Source: Pseudomonadota bacterium
GTDB lineage: Bacteria; Pseudomonadota; Gammaproteobacteria; Enterobacterales; Enterobacteriaceae
DNA: 64,000 nt
Direction of reading: 5' to 3'
Assembly (NCBI GenBank): GCA_018261615.1
Contig: JAGTSE010000003.1
Location: 248,001-312,000, forward strand
The translations under genes were made by a program, and so were the position numbers. Positions 1 to 11,163 of this stretch are shown here, piece after piece (the first letter of the stretch is position 1; every line of letters begins with the position of its first letter). The notes beneath the pieces were generated by a model. The model saw nothing but the letters and a program-made list of their open reading frames with translations. It was not told where the DNA came from and did no database searches.

Positions 1-1132
1 TGATTTTTTACCGTTCTCGCGCCCGTCGATGGGGGATGAAGAGTTCGCCGCCATTCAGCAAGTGCTCTCTTCCGGCTGGATCACGACAGGCCCAAAAAAC
101 CAGGCGCTGGAAGAAGCTTTTTGCACGCAGACCGGTAACCGCCATGCGATTGCGGTGAGTTCTGCGACAGGCGGAATGCACGTCACGCTGATGGCGCTGG
201 GGATTGGTGAGGGTGATGAAGTAATTACTCCGTCGATGACCTGGGTTTCCACTCTCAACATGATCGTCCTGCTAGGCGCGACGCCGGTGATGATCGATGT
301 CGATCGCGATACGCTGATGGTCACGCCTGAAGCGGTTGAAGCGGCGATTACGCCACGAACCAAAGCCATTATCCCTGTTCATTATGCGGGCGCGCCTGCC
401 GATATTGATGCCATTCGCGCCATTGGCGAGAAGTACGGTATTCCGGTGATTGAAGATGCAGCGCACGCGGCTGGAACTTACTACAAAGGTCAGCATGTGG
501 GTTCGCGCGGTACGGCGATTTTTTCTTTCCACGCCATTAAAAACATGACCTGCGCTGAAGGCGGGTTAGTGGTGACGGATGACGAACAACTGGCCAACCG
601 TATTCGCAGCCTGAAATTCCACGGGCTTGGCGTGGATGCCTACGATCGGCAGACCCACGGCCGCGCGCCGCAGGCGGAAGTGATCTCCCCTGGCTTTAAA
701 TACAACCTGGCCGACATCAATGCCGCCATTGCGCTGGTGCAGCTTGGCAAGTTGCCAGCGGCTAATGCTCGTCGCCAGGAGATTGCTCAACGGTATCTGC
801 ACGAACTGGCTGATACCCCGTTCCAGCCGTTGGCGTTGCCGTCATGGCCGCATCAGCACGCCTGGCATCTGTTTATTATTCGCGTTGACGAACAACGTTG
901 CGGTATTTCCCGCGACGCACTGATGGAAACCCTGAAAGCGCAGGGCATTGGCACTGGCCTGCATTTTCGCGCGGCACATACGCAGAAGTACTACCGCGAA
1001 CGCTTCCCGATTGTTTTACCTAATACGGAGTGGAACAGCGCGCGTATCTGTTCCCTGCCGCTTTTCCCGGATATGACCCATGACGACTCAACCCGCGTCA
1101 TTGATGCGCTCAGAAACATTGCAGGGCGCTGA
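1..1132 (+). CDS. arnB: UDP-Ara4O C-4'' aminotransferase ArnB, 5'-truncated by window edge
   Basis: Pyridoxal-phosphate aminotransferase that converts UDP-4-keto-arabinose to UDP-4-amino-4-deoxy-L-arabinose, the cytoplasmic sugar later placed on lipid A. The frame is open from base 2 and reads [15 protein letters not shown], which is the normal ArnB N-terminus two or three codons in, so the real start lies just outside the window and the internal ATG at 29 is not the start. Motifs seen are [10 protein letters not shown] near the start, IEDAAHAAG, and [15 protein letters not shown] carrying the PLP lysine. It is the first gene of the arnBCADTEF order, and the arnC ATG follows the stop after one base. 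The operon promoter (normally PmrA/PhoP controlled) is not in the window. Confidence 0.95.
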   Translation, partial: DFLPFSRPSMGDEEFAAIQQVLSSGWITTGPKNQALEEAFCTQTGNRHAIAVSSATGGMHVTLMALGIGEGDEVITPSMTWVSTLNMIVLLGATPVMIDVDRDTLMVTPEAVEAAITPRTKAIIPVHYAGAPADIDAIRAIGEKYGIPVIEDAAHAAGTYYKGQHVGSRGTAIFSFHAIKNMTCAEGGLVVTDDEQLANRIRSLKFHGLGVDAYDRQTHGRAPQAEVISPGFKYNLADINAAIALVQLGKLPAANARRQEIAQRYLHELADTPFQPLALPSWPHQHAWHLFIIRVDEQRCGISRDALMETLKAQGIGTGLHFRAAHTQKYYRERFPIVLPNTEWNSARICSLPLFPDMTHDDSTRVIDALRNIAGR

Positions 1133-1133
1133 T

Positions 1134-2117
1134 ATGTTTACCTTACCACTTGTCGAAAAAGTTTCCGTGGTTATCCCGGTTTACAACGAGCAAGAGAGCC
1201 TGCCGGAACTGATTCGCCGTACCACGGCGAGCTGCAATCTGCTGGGTATTGATTACGAGATTCTGCTGGTCGATGACGGCAGCAGCGACAACTCCGCGCA
1301 GATGTTAACCGCCGCGGCTGAAGAGCCTGGCAGCCATGTGGTTGCCGTGTTGCTGAATCGCAACTACGGCCAGCATTCGGCAATCATGGCCGGTTTCAAC
1401 CATGTCACCGGCGACCTGATCATCACGCTGGATGCCGATCTGCAAAACCCGCCGGAAGAGATCCCGCGTCTGGTGGCGAAAGCCAATGAAGGTTATGACG
1501 TGGTCGGTACCGTGCGCCAGAACCGCCAGGACAGCCTGTTCCGCAAAATGGCGTCACGCACCATTAACCGCCTGATTCAACGCACCACAGGTAAAGCGAT
1601 GGGCGACTATGGTTGCATGTTGCGCGCATACCGTCGCCATATTGTCGATGCCATGTTGCATTGCCACGAGCGCAGCACATTTATCCCGATTCTCGCCAAT
1701 ACATTTGCGCGCCGGGCGGTTGAGATCCCGGTGCAGCACGCCGAACGTGAGTTTGGTGATTCGAAATACAGCTTTTTGCGGCTGATCAATCTGATGTACG
1801 ACCTGGTGACCTGCCTGACCACTACGCCGCTGCGCTTGCTAAGCGTCTTCGGCAGCGTGATTGCGCTGGCGGGCTTCTCACTGGCGGTATTGCTGGTGGT
1901 GCTGCGTCTGGCGTTTGGCCCGCAGTGGGCGGGGGAAGGGGTATTTATGCTCTTCGCCATTCTGTTCACCTTTATCGGCGCGCAGTTTATCGGCATGGGG
2001 CTGCTTGGGGAGTATATCGGCCGTATCTACAACGATGTGCGCGCTCGTCCCCGCTACTTTATTCAACGTGTTGTCCGTCAAGAATCTGATGATTCGCAAG
2101 AGGAAAAAAATCAATGA
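1134..2117 (+). CDS. arnC: Undecaprenyl-phosphate 4-deoxy-4-formamido-L-arabinose transferase ArnC
   Basis: Family 2 glycosyltransferase of the inner membrane that moves Ara4FN from UDP onto undecaprenyl phosphate. The protein has 327 residues against 322 in E. coli. It opens [20 protein letters not shown] and carries the nucleotide-binding VDDGSSDNS and the metal-binding [11 protein letters not shown]. Two hydrophobic helices lie in the last 100 residues. The ATG at 1134 is chosen because it gives the conserved N-terminus; an in-frame ATG at 1080 would lie inside arnB. The stop overlaps the arnA start (ATGA at 2114), suggesting translational coupling. Confidence 0.95.
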   Translation: MFTLPLVEKVSVVIPVYNEQESLPELIRRTTASCNLLGIDYEILLVDDGSSDNSAQMLTAAAEEPGSHVVAVLLNRNYGQHSAIMAGFNHVTGDLIITLDADLQNPPEEIPRLVAKANEGYDVVGTVRQNRQDSLFRKMASRTINRLIQRTTGKAMGDYGCMLRAYRRHIVDAMLHCHERSTFIPILANTFARRAVEIPVQHAEREFGDSKYSFLRLINLMYDLVTCLTTTPLRLLSVFGSVIALAGFSLAVLLVVLRLAFGPQWAGEGVFMLFAILFTFIGAQFIGMGLLGEYIGRIYNDVRARPRYFIQRVVRQESDDSQEEKNQ

Positions 2118-4093
2118 AAGCCGTAGTTTTTGCTTACCACGATATGGGATGTGTTGGTACACAGGCGTTACTGGATGCCGGATTTGAGATTGCGGCGATT
2201 TTTACTCACCCTGACAACGCGAACGAAAACCACTTTTTTGGCTCTGTGGCGCGCATTGCCGCTGAACGTGGCATTCCGGTCTATGCACCGGATGATGTTA
2301 ACCACCCGCTGTGGGTTGATCGTATTCGCGACCTCAATGCGGATGTGATCTTCTCGTTCTACTACCGCGACCTGCTATGCGACAACATCCTCAGCACCGC
2401 GCGTCTTGGCGCGTTCAACCTGCATGGCTCGCTGCTGCCAGCTTATCGTGGCCGTGCACCGCTGAACTGGGTGCTGGTGAATGGTGAAACGGAAACCGGC
2501 GTCACCCTGCATCGCATGGTCGCTCGGGCCGATGCGGGTGCGATTATCGCGCAGCAGCGTGTGGCGATTGAGGAAAATGATGAAGCCCTCTCGTTGCACC
2601 GTAAGCTGTCCGAGGCGGCCAAAGTGATGCTGAGCAGCGTGCTGCCAGACATCAAAGCGCAGAGTTTCAGCGAAACCGCGCAGGACGAGAGCAAAGCCAG
2701 CTATTTTGGTCGTCGCACGCCGGAAGATGGCCGTCTTGACTGGGAAAAACCAGCGCAGACACTGCAAAACCTGGTGCGCGCCGTTTCCGATCCGTGGCCG
2801 GGTGCCTACAGCTTTGCCGGTACCCATAAATTTATCGTCTGGAAAGCCCGCGTACGTACCGACCTCAGCCCGGCCCGCGCAGGCACCGTGCTGTCTGTTG
2901 CGCCGCTGATTGTTGCCTGTGGTGAAGGTGCGCTGGAAATTTTGACCGGCCAGGCCGACAACGGCGTTTATATGCAGGGCGCGCAACTTGCGCAGTCGCT
3001 GGGGCTGGTCGCAGGCGCATTGCTGACCAGCAAGCCGGTGGTAGCGGTAAAACGCCGTACCCGCGTGCTGATCCTTGGCGTGAACGGCTTTATCGGCAAC
3101 CATCTGACCGAGCGTCTTCTGCGTGACGACAATTACGAGATCTATGGCCTGGATATCGGATCGGATGCGATCAGCCGTTTCCTTGGCAACTCGCGCTTCC
3201 ACTTCGTCGAAGGTGATATCAGCATTCACTCTGAGTGGATCGAGTATCACATCAAAAAATGCGACGTGGTGCTGCCACTGGTGGCGATCGCTACGCCGAT
3301 CGAATATACCCGTAACCCGTTGCGCGTGTTCGAACTGGATTTCGAAGAGAACCTGAAAATCATCCGTGACTGCGTGAAATACAATAAACGCATCATTTTC
3401 CCGTCGACATCCGAAGTATACGGCATGTGTACCGACAAGAATTTCGACGAAGACAATTCAAACCTGGTGGTCGGCCCGATCAACAAACAGCGCTGGATTT
3501 ACTCGGTATCGAAGCAACTGCTCGACCGCGTGATCTGGGCATACGGCGACAAGCACGGTCTGAAATTCACCCTTTTCCGTCCGTTTAACTGGATGGGGCC
3601 GCGTCTGGATAACCTGAACGCTGCGCGCATCGGTAGCTCCCGCGCCATCACCCAGTTGATCCTCAACCTGGTGGAAGGTTCGCCGATCAAGCTGATCGAA
3701 GGCGGTAAACAAAAACGTTGCTTCACCGATATCAGCGACGGTATCGAAGCGCTGTTCCGCATTATCGAAAATAAAGATGGGCGCTGCGACGGCGAGATCA
3801 TCAACATCGGTAACCCGGATAACGAAGCGAGCATCAAAGAGCTGGCCGAAATGCTGCTGGCGAGCTTTGAGAAACACCCGCTGCGCGATCGTTTCCCGCC
3901 ATTCGCCGGTTTCCGCGAAGTGGAAAGCAGCAGCTATTACGGCAAAGGTTACCAGGATGTAGAGCACCGCAAACCGAGCATCCGTAACGCTAAACGCTGC
4001 CTGCACTGGGAACCGACCATCGATATGCGTCAGACCATTGACGAGACGCTGGATTTCTTCCTGCGCACTGTCGAACTGACGGATGAGAAATAA
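2114..4093 (+). CDS. arnA: Bifunctional UDP-Ara4N formyltransferase / UDP-GlcA oxidative decarboxylase ArnA
   Basis: Two-domain enzyme of 659 residues (E. coli 660). The N-terminal half is a formyltransferase that formylates UDP-Ara4N using 10-formyl-THF; its [18 protein letters not shown] stretch contains the catalytic Asn/His pair. The C-terminal half, from about residue 315, is an NAD-dependent short-chain dehydrogenase that oxidatively decarboxylates UDP-glucuronate, shown by [13 protein letters not shown] and the YSVSKQ catalytic Tyr/Lys. It therefore supplies both the first and third steps of the pathway whose second step is ArnB. It overlaps arnC by four bases and sits two bases before arnD. 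Confidence 0.97.
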   Translation: MKAVVFAYHDMGCVGTQALLDAGFEIAAIFTHPDNANENHFFGSVARIAAERGIPVYAPDDVNHPLWVDRIRDLNADVIFSFYYRDLLCDNILSTARLGAFNLHGSLLPAYRGRAPLNWVLVNGETETGVTLHRMVARADAGAIIAQQRVAIEENDEALSLHRKLSEAAKVMLSSVLPDIKAQSFSETAQDESKASYFGRRTPEDGRLDWEKPAQTLQNLVRAVSDPWPGAYSFAGTHKFIVWKARVRTDLSPARAGTVLSVAPLIVACGEGALEILTGQADNGVYMQGAQLAQSLGLVAGALLTSKPVVAVKRRTRVLILGVNGFIGNHLTERLLRDDNYEIYGLDIGSDAISRFLGNSRFHFVEGDISIHSEWIEYHIKKCDVVLPLVAIATPIEYTRNPLRVFELDFEENLKIIRDCVKYNKRIIFPSTSEVYGMCTDKNFDEDNSNLVVGPINKQRWIYSVSKQLLDRVIWAYGDKHGLKFTLFRPFNWMGPRLDNLNAARIGSSRAITQLILNLVEGSPIKLIEGGKQKRCFTDISDGIEALFRIIENKDGRCDGEIINIGNPDNEASIKELAEMLLASFEKHPLRDRFPPFAGFREVESSSYYGKGYQDVEHRKPSIRNAKRCLHWEPTIDMRQTIDETLDFFLRTVELTDEK

Positions 4094-4095
4094 GC

Positions 4096-4998
4096 ATGAA
4101 ATATGTCGGCTTACGCATTGATGTCGATACCTTTCGCGGCACGCGTGATGGCGTACCGCGCCTGCTGGAGTTGTTAAAAAAGCACCATATTCAGGCGAGC
4201 TTTTTCTTTAGCGTAGGGCCGGACAACATGGGGCGCCATATCTGGCGCCTGCTTAAGCCGAAGTTTCTGTGGAAGATGCTACGCTCGCGCGCGGCATCGC
4301 TCTACGGCTGGGATATTCTGCTGGCCGGAACAGCCTGGCCGGGGCGGTTAATCGGCGAAGGGAATGCGGAAATTATTCGCCAGACCGCGCAGGGCCACGA
4401 AGTCGGACTGCACGCCTGGGATCACCACGCCTGGCAGCGCTGGAGCGGCGTATGGGATCAAAAGCGTTTAGAGGCGGAGATCGAACGCGGCCTGCTGGCG
4501 CTGGAAGTGATTATCGGTCGTTCGGTGACCTGTTCGGCCGTCGCGGGCTGGCGCGCCGATCAGCGGGTGGTGAAAGCGAAGTCTGCGTTCGACTTCCGTT
4601 ATAACAGCGATTGTCGCGGTACGCAGCCGTTTCGCCCGCAACTGACGGACAACACCTGTGCTGTTCCGCAGATCCCGGTGACGTTGCCGACCTGGGATGA
4701 AGTGGTCGGTACCACGGTGAGTGCCACAGAATACAATCGCTATATTCTCGACTGTATCCATCGTGGTAACGATACACCGGTTTATACCATTCATGCTGAA
4801 GTAGAAGGGATCATCGGCGCGGATGGATTTGATGAATTACTGACAATGGCGGCCCGCGAGCAGATCGTCTTTTGCCCGTTGAGCCTGCTATTGCCGGATG
4901 ATGTTGCCACGTTGCCGGTGGGCAAAGTCGTGCGCGGAGAAGTGGCCGGCCGGGAAGGCTGGCTGGGTTGCCAACAACTATTGAGTCCAGGGTCATGA
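4096..4998 (+). CDS. arnD: 4-deoxy-4-formamido-L-arabinose-phosphoundecaprenol deformylase ArnD
   Basis: NodB-type polysaccharide deacetylase of 300 residues that removes the formyl group from undecaprenyl-P-Ara4FN at the inner membrane. The metal-binding start is visible as [15 protein letters not shown] and the catalytic HAWDHHAWQ block lies near residue 97. Length and motifs match the family. The stop codon overlaps the arnT start (ATGA at 4995), continuing the tightly coupled operon. Confidence 0.95.
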   Translation: MKYVGLRIDVDTFRGTRDGVPRLLELLKKHHIQASFFFSVGPDNMGRHIWRLLKPKFLWKMLRSRAASLYGWDILLAGTAWPGRLIGEGNAEIIRQTAQGHEVGLHAWDHHAWQRWSGVWDQKRLEAEIERGLLALEVIIGRSVTCSAVAGWRADQRVVKAKSAFDFRYNSDCRGTQPFRPQLTDNTCAVPQIPVTLPTWDEVVGTTVSATEYNRYILDCIHRGNDTPVYTIHAEVEGIIGADGFDELLTMAAREQIVFCPLSLLLPDDVATLPVGKVVRGEVAGREGWLGCQQLLSPGS

Positions 4999-6653
4999 AA
5001 TCCCGCTATTTTACACTGGCGCTGTTCGCGCTATTTGCCCTCTACTATCTCGTTCCTGTTGAATATCGTTTGCTCTGGCAGCCCGATGAAACCCGCTATG
5101 CGGAAATCAGCCGGGAGATGCTGCACAGCGGCGACTGGGTGGTGCCGCATTTCCTCGGCCTGCGCTATTTCGAAAAACCGATTGCTGGCTATTGGATCAA
5201 CAATATTGGTCAGTGGTTGTTTGGTCACAATAACTTCGCGGTTCGTTTCGGCTCTATCTTTTCGATTTCGCTGTCGGCGCTGCTGGTCGTTGGGCTGGCG
5301 TGGAAGATGTGGCGCGACAAACGGATTGCGTTGCTCTCCGGTGTGATATTCCTGACGGCGTTTTTGGTTTACGGCATCGGCACATATGCAGTACTCGACC
5401 CGATGATCACGCTGTGGATGACGCTGGCGATGTTCAGCTTCTGGCTCGCGGCGCAAGCCACCACGCTGCGCGGTAAGTTTGGCGGCTATGTGCTGCTGGG
5501 CATTGCCTGCGGCATGGGGGTGATGACCAAAGGGTTCCTTGCGCTGGCGGTGCCGGTGATCGGTGTGCTGCCGTGGGTAATTGTGCAGAAACGCTGGAAA
5601 GAGGTGCTGCTCTGGGGCTGGCTGGCGGTGATCTGTTGCGTTGTGACTGTGCTGCCCTGGGGGCTGGCGATTGCCGCCCGCGAGCCGGATTTCTGGCGCT
5701 ACTTCTTCTGGGTGGAGCATATTCAGCGTTTTGCCCAGCAGGACGCGCAGCACAAAGCGCCATTCTGGTATTACATTCCGTTCCTGATTGCCGGTTCGCT
5801 ACCATGGCTTGCGCTGTTGCCTGGCGCGCTGAAAACGGGCTGGCTGGCGCGTAAAGAGGGGCTGCGCGAAGCCTTCTATCTGTTGGGTTGGGTGGTGATG
5901 CCGCTGATTTTCTTCAGCATCGCGAAGGGGAAATTGCCGACCTATATTCTGCCATGTTTCGGACCACTGGCTATCCTGATGGCGCGTTATGCGGTGACGG
6001 TGGCCAAAGAGCATGGCCGGGTGCTGCGCATTAACGCCTGGATCAACATTGCTTTTGGTTTGATCGTCACAGTTGCCGCGCTGGTGGTGTCGCCGTGGGG
6101 CTTTTTGAAGCATCCGGTATGGATGCCGATCGAAGTGTATAAAGCAGCGCTGGCAGCATTTGCCTTTTTCTGTTGGTCGCTGGTCGGGCTGTTTACGTTG
6201 CGTGCCAGTCACGAGCGCTGGTCTTACGCCGCGCTGTGTCCGCTGGGGATTGCACTGCTGGTAGGCATTGTTATCCCGGACAAAGTGATGGATTCTAAAC
6301 AACCGCAATTTTTAATTAACTTCGTCAACGAATCGCTTACCCCCAGCCGCTATGTGCTGGCCGATAATGTCGGGGTCGCAGCCGGTCTGGCGTGGGAGCT
6401 GAAGCGCGAAGATATTATTCTCTTCGGTACGCAGGGTGAGCTTACCTACGGGATGGGGTATCCTGACGGGCAGGGCCGCTTTGTCAGTGAGGATGGTTTT
6501 ACCGACTGGCTGGCACAACACCGTCAGCAAGGGGTGATATCGCTGATATTGCACCAGTCTAAACCGGATGATTTTACCCGTTTGCCGATCCCGAAACCTG
6601 ATAACGTCTACGTGCAGGGGCGCATGGTCTTCATTCAGTACTATCCACAATGA
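4995..6653 (+). CDS. arnT: Lipid A 4-amino-4-deoxy-L-arabinosyltransferase ArnT
   Basis: GT-C (PMT-like) integral membrane transferase that moves Ara4N from undecaprenyl phosphate to lipid A on the periplasmic face, lowering negative charge and giving polymyxin resistance. The protein has 552 residues with about a dozen hydrophobic helices; [18 protein letters not shown] in the first periplasmic loop is the family signature with its acidic catalytic residues. The ATG at 4995 is preferred over the in-frame ATG at 4968, which would run 30 bases into arnD, because it yields the conserved MKSRYFT-type start and an ATGA overlap. It overlaps arnE by four bases. Confidence 0.95.
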   Translation: MKSRYFTLALFALFALYYLVPVEYRLLWQPDETRYAEISREMLHSGDWVVPHFLGLRYFEKPIAGYWINNIGQWLFGHNNFAVRFGSIFSISLSALLVVGLAWKMWRDKRIALLSGVIFLTAFLVYGIGTYAVLDPMITLWMTLAMFSFWLAAQATTLRGKFGGYVLLGIACGMGVMTKGFLALAVPVIGVLPWVIVQKRWKEVLLWGWLAVICCVVTVLPWGLAIAAREPDFWRYFFWVEHIQRFAQQDAQHKAPFWYYIPFLIAGSLPWLALLPGALKTGWLARKEGLREAFYLLGWVVMPLIFFSIAKGKLPTYILPCFGPLAILMARYAVTVAKEHGRVLRINAWINIAFGLIVTVAALVVSPWGFLKHPVWMPIEVYKAALAAFAFFCWSLVGLFTLRASHERWSYAALCPLGIALLVGIVIPDKVMDSKQPQFLINFVNESLTPSRYVLADNVGVAAGLAWELKREDIILFGTQGELTYGMGYPDGQGRFVSEDGFTDWLAQHRQQGVISLILHQSKPDDFTRLPIPKPDNVYVQGRMVFIQYYPQ

Positions 6654-6988
6654 CCAGTTGGCTCTGGCTCCTCGTCGCCAGCCTGTTGAGTTGCGTAGGG
6701 CAACTGTGCCAGAAACAGGCGACACGGCCCGCGCCGCCGGGGCATCGTGGCATCCATCTCGGTCTGTGGCTGGGGCTGGCGCTGGCATCGCTGGGTGCCG
6801 GTATGGCGCTGTGGCTGCTGGTGCTCCAGCGTATTCCGGTCGGTGTGGCGTATCCGATGCTGAGCCTCAATTTTGTCTGGGTTACGCTGGCTGCACGGTT
6901 TATCTGGCATGAACGAGTTACCGTGCGTCATGCGGTGGGTGTGGCGCTGATCATTGCCGGTATTGTTCTGCTGGGGAGTACGCGATGA
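6650..6988 (+). CDS. arnE: Undecaprenyl-P-Ara4N flippase subunit ArnE
   Basis: Small EamA/SMR-like protein of 112 residues with four predicted membrane helices. Together with ArnF it is the proposed flippase that turns undecaprenyl-P-Ara4N from the cytoplasmic to the periplasmic leaflet for Arn[18 protein letters not shown] is the recognisable family stretch. It is translationally coupled on both sides: the ATG overlaps the arnT stop and its own stop overlaps the arnF start. Confidence 0.92.
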   Translation: MTSWLWLLVASLLSCVGQLCQKQATRPAPPGHRGIHLGLWLGLALASLGAGMALWLLVLQRIPVGVAYPMLSLNFVWVTLAARFIWHERVTVRHAVGVALIIAGIVLLGSTR

Positions 6989-7371
6989 GGGGCATGGTAT
7001 GGGCGCTTGCGAGTGTGCTGCTGGTCAGCGTCGCGCAGTTGTTGCTGCGTTACGCGATGATTTCACTGCCGCCAGTGAGCCTCTCGTGGGAGTTTGTGTC
7101 GGTACTGCTACAGCCGCAGAAAGGAACGCTGGCGCTGATTGCCGGGCTGTTCGGCTACCTGGCATCGATGGGGTGCTGGTATTTTGCGCTACACCGTTTG
7201 CCGCTGAGCAAAGCTTATGCCCTGCTCAGCGTGAGTTACATTCTGGTGTGGGCTGCCGCCATCTGGTTGCCCGGCTGGCATGAACCCTTCTCTTTGCGCG
7301 GCGGGCTTGGCGTGCTGCTGATTGTCGCCGGTGTGCTGGTTATTTTTCTGCCTGGACGGTCAGGCAAATAA
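6985..7371 (+). CDS. arnF: Undecaprenyl-P-Ara4N flippase subunit ArnF
   Basis: Partner of ArnE: 128 residues, four membrane helices, ending in a short basic tail. [18 protein letters not shown] is the conserved EamA-like core. It is the last gene of the arn operon and ends three bases before the convergent stop of yhhT. No hairpin with a T-run is visible in that 3-base gap, so transcription from the two sides must meet or run into the opposite gene. Confidence 0.92.
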   Translation: MRGMVWALASVLLVSVAQLLLRYAMISLPPVSLSWEFVSVLLQPQKGTLALIAGLFGYLASMGCWYFALHRLPLSKAYALLSVSYILVWAAAIWLPGWHEPFSLRGGLGVLLIVAGVLVIFLPGRSGK

Positions 7372-7374
7372 CGT

Positions 7375-8424
7375 TTACCCGGGCAGGCGGCTTTTCGGTC
7401 TGCCTGGCCCCAGTAAAATTGCCAGCTTGCTGCCACCGGCAGTGGTTTCCATCCAGATCTTACAGACACTGGTCAGCGGTACTGACAAGAGCATGCCGAT
7501 CGGGCCGAGCAGCCATCCCCAAATCAACAATGACAGGAATACCACCAGCGTTGACATCCCGAGACGGTGGCCCATCATGCGCGGTTCAAGAATGTTGCCA
7601 ATCACCATATGCACCGCCAGGAACAGCGCGCCAGCCAGCAAGCATTCGTAAGCGCCATTGAACAGTAGTGCCTGGATCATCGGTGGGATCGCGGAGAGCA
7701 CCGAGCCGATATTGGGTACATAGTTGAGCAGAAAAGCCAGCACACCCCACATTAACGCGAACTGAATATCCAGCAACACCAGTCCCATCCAGACAATCAG
7801 GCCGGTCCATACGCTGAGCAGCGTTTTCAGCGCCAGATAGTGAGAGACATCTTTTAACGCGCGGTGCAGCCCGGCAATATGCACCTGCGGATTAGTAAGG
7901 GCAAAACGCATTTTGTAGGGAACGTGGCGTACTTCAAACAGCATAAACACCACGGTCATCACCAGTAGCACAATGCTGGCCATCGCGTTCGATAGCTGGG
8001 TCGCCATGGACGTTGCGAAAGTCATTACCCGCTCGGAGTCCATACGTTGCAGTATGCGCTCTGGCGATATATTCAGTTGGAGGAATGGTATGGCATCCTG
8101 TAACTGGAGAAATTTGCGCGTGAATTCGCGATTGTATTTCGGTAGCAGGGTCATAAAGTCATTCACTGATGCGGCAAGCACCGCGAACAGCGCGCTGAGG
8201 AAAATCAGCATCACCAGCACCACAATCGCAATGGCGACCGGTCGTTTCAGGCCGCGGCGAATAAACCAGCTCACCAGTGGGTTAAGGACGATGGCGAAAA
8301 AGAGCGCCAGCAACAGTTGCACAATAATGTCGGCAGCGGCGTGGATCCCAGCGAGGATCACCACCAGCGCTGCCAGTTTTAACAGAATATGAAGACCTGC
8401 CTGATCCGGTTGAGGTTGTGTCAT
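7375..8424 (-). CDS. yhhT: AI-2E family inner membrane permease YhhT
   Basis: Polytopic inner membrane protein of 349 residues, the same length as E. coli YhhT, in the AI-2E/PerM transporter family. There is an N-terminal pair of helices, a soluble middle segment at about residues 80-140, and a C-terminal group of helices containing LLNYVPNIGSVLSAIPP and EPRMMGHRLGMS, both family landmarks. The transported substrate is not known. It is divergent from yhhS across 146 bp, as in E. coli, but here its 3' side meets the arn operon instead of the acpT/nik region. Confidence 0.93.
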   Translation of the reverse strand: MTQPQPDQAGLHILLKLAALVVILAGIHAAADIIVQLLLALFFAIVLNPLVSWFIRRGLKRPVAIAIVVLVMLIFLSALFAVLAASVNDFMTLLPKYNREFTRKFLQLQDAIPFLQLNISPERILQRMDSERVMTFATSMATQLSNAMASIVLLVMTVVFMLFEVRHVPYKMRFALTNPQVHIAGLHRALKDVSHYLALKTLLSVWTGLIVWMGLVLLDIQFALMWGVLAFLLNYVPNIGSVLSAIPPMIQALLFNGAYECLLAGALFLAVHMVIGNILEPRMMGHRLGMSTLVVFLSLLIWGWLLGPIGMLLSVPLTSVCKIWMETTAGGSKLAILLGPGRPKSRLPG

Positions 8425-8570
8425 TCGGCATTCCTTTTGTCATTACGCCCGTTAAGTGTAGTGCCCCGTAACATCTTCGCCCGACAGAGATATCCTTAAA
8501 GTGGGTGCTGATTTCTGCGCCCTGACGTGATAATAGTGAAACATTGTTGTGAATCTCTGGGTCAAATTTC

Positions 8571-9767
8571 ATGCCTGAAAATGCCGCCGAACCGGCGCTT
8601 AGCGGATTGCGCCTCAATCTGCGGATTTTGTCCGTCGTTATTTTTAACTTTGCCAGCTATCTCACCATTGGACTGCCGCTGGCGGTGTTGCCTGGCTATG
8701 TCCATGATGTGATGGGTTATAGCGCCTTCTGGGCCGGGTTAGTGATCAGCTTGCAATATTTCGCCACGCTGCTCAGCCGACCGCATGCCGGGCGCTATGC
8801 CGATTTATTGGGGCCGAAAAAGGTCGTTATCTTTGGTCTGTGTGGCGCTTTTCTTAGCGGTCTCAGTTATTTGCTGGCGGCAATGGGCGGCAGCCCTGGC
8901 ATATTAAGCCTGCTGTTGTTGTGCCTCGGGCGTGTGATTTTGGGTATCGGCCAGAGCTTTGCCGGAACCGGAGCGACGCTGTGGGGCGTGGGTGTTGTCG
9001 GTTCCATTCATATTGGCCGCGTGATCTCGTGGAATGGAATTGCCACCTACGGCGCAATGGCACTGGGTGCACCGCTCGGCGTACTCTGTTATCGCTACGG
9101 CGGACTACAGGGCCTGTCATTAACCATTATGGGCATTGCGTTGCTGGCGATTGTGCTGGCATTACCGCGGGCGAGGGTGAAGGCCAGCAAAGGCAAACCG
9201 CTGCCGTTTCGCGCAGTGCTGGGACGCGTCTGGCCGTACGGCATGGCACTGGCGCTGGGTTCGGCGGGGTTTGGCGTGATAGCTACCTTCATCACGCTCT
9301 ATTACGCGGCCAAAGGCTGGGACGGCGCGGCATTTGCTTTGACGCTGTTTAGCTGTGCATTTGTTGGCGCACGTTTGCTGTTCCCTAACGGCATCAACCG
9401 TTTTGGCGGCCTGAATGTATCGATGATCTGTTTTGTGGTCGAAACGCTCGGCCTGGTACTGGTAGGGCTGGCGGTGGATCCATGGATGGCAAAACTCGGT
9501 GTGTTTCTTGCCGGTGCCGGTTTCTCGCTGGTGTTCCCGGCACTGGGCGTCGTAGCTGTAAAAGCGGTACCGCAGAATAACCAGGGTTCCGCGCTGGCGA
9601 CCTATACGGTGTTTATGGATTTATCTCTGGGTATTACCGGCCCACTGGCAGGGTTGCTGATGGCATGGGCGGGCGTGTCGTCGATTTATCTGGCGGCGGC
9701 AGGGCTGGTGGCAATCGCCTTGCTGTTAGCCTGGCGATTAAAACAAAAACCGGTGTTGGTGGGATGA
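8571..9767 (+). CDS. yhhS: Major facilitator superfamily transporter YhhS
   Basis: Twelve-helix MFS efflux-type transporter of 398 residues (E. coli YhhS 405). The loop 2-3 signature appears as SRPHAGRYADLLGPKK and the central LGRVILGIGQSFAGTG is typical of the YfcJ/YhhS subfamily. The ATG at 8571 gives the conserved MPE start. In E. coli the protein has been linked to arabinose and glyphosate export, but the physiological substrate is uncertain. It converges on dcrB across a short REP-like/terminator region. Confidence 0.92.
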   Translation: MPENAAEPALSGLRLNLRILSVVIFNFASYLTIGLPLAVLPGYVHDVMGYSAFWAGLVISLQYFATLLSRPHAGRYADLLGPKKVVIFGLCGAFLSGLSYLLAAMGGSPGILSLLLLCLGRVILGIGQSFAGTGATLWGVGVVGSIHIGRVISWNGIATYGAMALGAPLGVLCYRYGGLQGLSLTIMGIALLAIVLALPRARVKASKGKPLPFRAVLGRVWPYGMALALGSAGFGVIATFITLYYAAKGWDGAAFALTLFSCAFVGARLLFPNGINRFGGLNVSMICFVVETLGLVLVGLAVDPWMAKLGVFLAGAGFSLVFPALGVVAVKAVPQNNQGSALATYTVFMDLSLGITGPLAGLLMAWAGVSSIYLAAAGLVAIALLLAWRLKQKPVLVG

Positions 9768-9815
9768 TTGCCCGATAGCGCTCTATTTATCGGGCCGACA
9801 ATGCCATCCGGCAAT

Positions 9816-9842
9816 AAAAAAGGGAATCCGCAGATCCCCTTG
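9816..9842 (-). terminator. Intrinsic terminator of dcrB
   Basis: Read on the minus strand, an AGGGGAT arm, a short loop and an ATTCCCT arm are followed by a run of T, 20-45 bases beyond the dcrB stop. The neighbouring bases 9770-9812 hold a CCCGATA...TATCGGG hairpin and an ATCCGGCA fragment resembling the enterobacterial REP family. Confidence 0.65.
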
Positions 9843-9860
9843 TTACCACTCGCACCGGGA

Positions 9861-10418
9861 TTATTTCACCACGATGGTATTGATGATGTTTTCTGCGGCA
9901 GTTTGCGCCTGCTGCTGGTTATCCGCCGGCAGCGTGACCTGCAAGGTCAGCAGTTTATTATCGACTTTGCCCAGCACCACGGAAGACCAGACCGTCTGAC
10001 CTTTGGCCGAGATAATACTGTCGAGTTGCTGCAGCGTCTGGCCTTTGATCTCAATCGCTTTATTGGTCACAACCTGCAACTGCGGGTCACGGCCACGTTG
10101 TTGATCTTCCAAGCGTTTCGCCAGCGCCGCTAAATCTTCCTGGGTGTTGTCGCCAACAATGATGATCACCGCTTTCTGGCCGGTGGTGTCGGAGTAAACG
10201 TGCATATTATTAGACTGGGTGCCCAGTTTGCCGCTCTGATCGGTCATATCCGCCGGCAGCGAGAAACTGAGCTTGCCGTCAAGCAGTGTTATTGGCTGGC
10301 CTGTTGCATTGCTTTCAGCTGAAGCGGCCTGAACCGGTTTCTTGCTGTCGCTGTTATCACAGCCAGCCAGCCCGACGACCAGCAGGCTAATACCGACATA
10401 TTTAACCAGATTGCGCAT
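9861..10418 (-). CDS. dcrB: Lipoprotein DcrB
   Basis: Periplasm-facing lipoprotein of 185 residues. The N-terminus [20 protein letters not shown] ends in a lipobox (Cys20) followed by DNSD. In E. coli, dcrB is required for phage C1 and C6 DNA entry and has been linked to lipoprotein maturation. The start at 10418 is chosen over an upstream in-frame ATG because it places the signal peptide at the N-terminus and has a GGAAG ribosome-binding site. Downstream of yhhQ on the same strand. Confidence 0.93.
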   Translation of the reverse strand: MRNLVKYVGISLLVVGLAGCDNSDSKKPVQAASAESNATGQPITLLDGKLSFSLPADMTDQSGKLGTQSNNMHVYSDTTGQKAVIIIVGDNTQEDLAALAKRLEDQQRGRDPQLQVVTNKAIEIKGQTLQQLDSIISAKGQTVWSSVVLGKVDNKLLTLQVTLPADNQQQAQTAAENIINTIVVK

Positions 10419-10490
10419 TGACTTCTTCCTTTCAATAAACAGCCATAACGGCTCATCAATCCATCTTATCACATCTGCCTGGCGGTACTC

Positions 10491-11156
10491 TTAACTGGCC
10501 TGCAACGCGTTAATTTCAGATTTGTCTGCCAGCCTTTTCAGTAGCATATTCAACAACACACCGTACATCGGCAGAAAGAAGGCGATGCTGATAAGCACTT
10601 TAAAACTGTAATCCACCAGCGCGATTTCCGTCCAGTGCTGCGCCATAAACGCATCCGGGCTGCGCCAGAAAGCAATAAAGAAGAACGCAATGGTGTCGCT
10701 GGCGTTACCGAATATGGTGGAAGCCGCGGGTGCAAGCCACCAGCGGCGATTCTGACGCAGGCGGTTAAATACATGCACGTCGAGAATTTGCCCCAGCGCA
10801 TAGGCCATAAAGCTGGCGCTGGCGATACGGGCCACGAACAGGTTGAAATGCGCCAGCGCGCCAAAACCTTGCCAGCTTCCCATATAGAACAGCGAAGAGA
10901 TCACGTAAGAGGCCAGTAGCGCAGGCACCATCACGGCGAAAATAATGCGTCTTGCCAGCGGCGCGCCAAAAATGCGCACGGTTAAATCTGTCGCGAGGAA
11001 AATAAACGGGAAACTGAATGCGCCCCAGGTGGTCTGGAAACCCAAAATGGCGACCGGCAACTGCACCAGATAGTTACTGGAGATAATCACCAGCAGATGA
11101 AAAAGCGAAAGCCAGATCAGCGCGTTCATGCGCTGTGAGGATGAAAATTGCGTCAT
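10491..11156 (-). CDS. yhhQ: Queuosine precursor transporter YhhQ
   Basis: COG1738 (VUT family) membrane protein of 221 residues with about six helices, responsible for uptake of the queuosine precursors preQ0/preQ1. FIFLATDLTVRIFGAPLARR and the C-terminal KRLADKSEINALQAS match E. coli YhhQ nearly exactly. The start at 11156 is supported by an AAAAAGGT ribosome-binding site that lies within a likely preQ1-I riboswitch; an upstream in-frame start at 11240 is unlikely because it would read through that element. Confidence 0.94.
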   Translation of the reverse strand: MTQFSSSQRMNALIWLSLFHLLVIISSNYLVQLPVAILGFQTTWGAFSFPFIFLATDLTVRIFGAPLARRIIFAVMVPALLASYVISSLFYMGSWQGFGALAHFNLFVARIASASFMAYALGQILDVHVFNRLRQNRRWWLAPAASTIFGNASDTIAFFFIAFWRSPDAFMAQHWTEIALVDYSFKVLISIAFFLPMYGVLLNMLLKRLADKSEINALQAS

Positions 11157-11163
11157 ATTGTGA

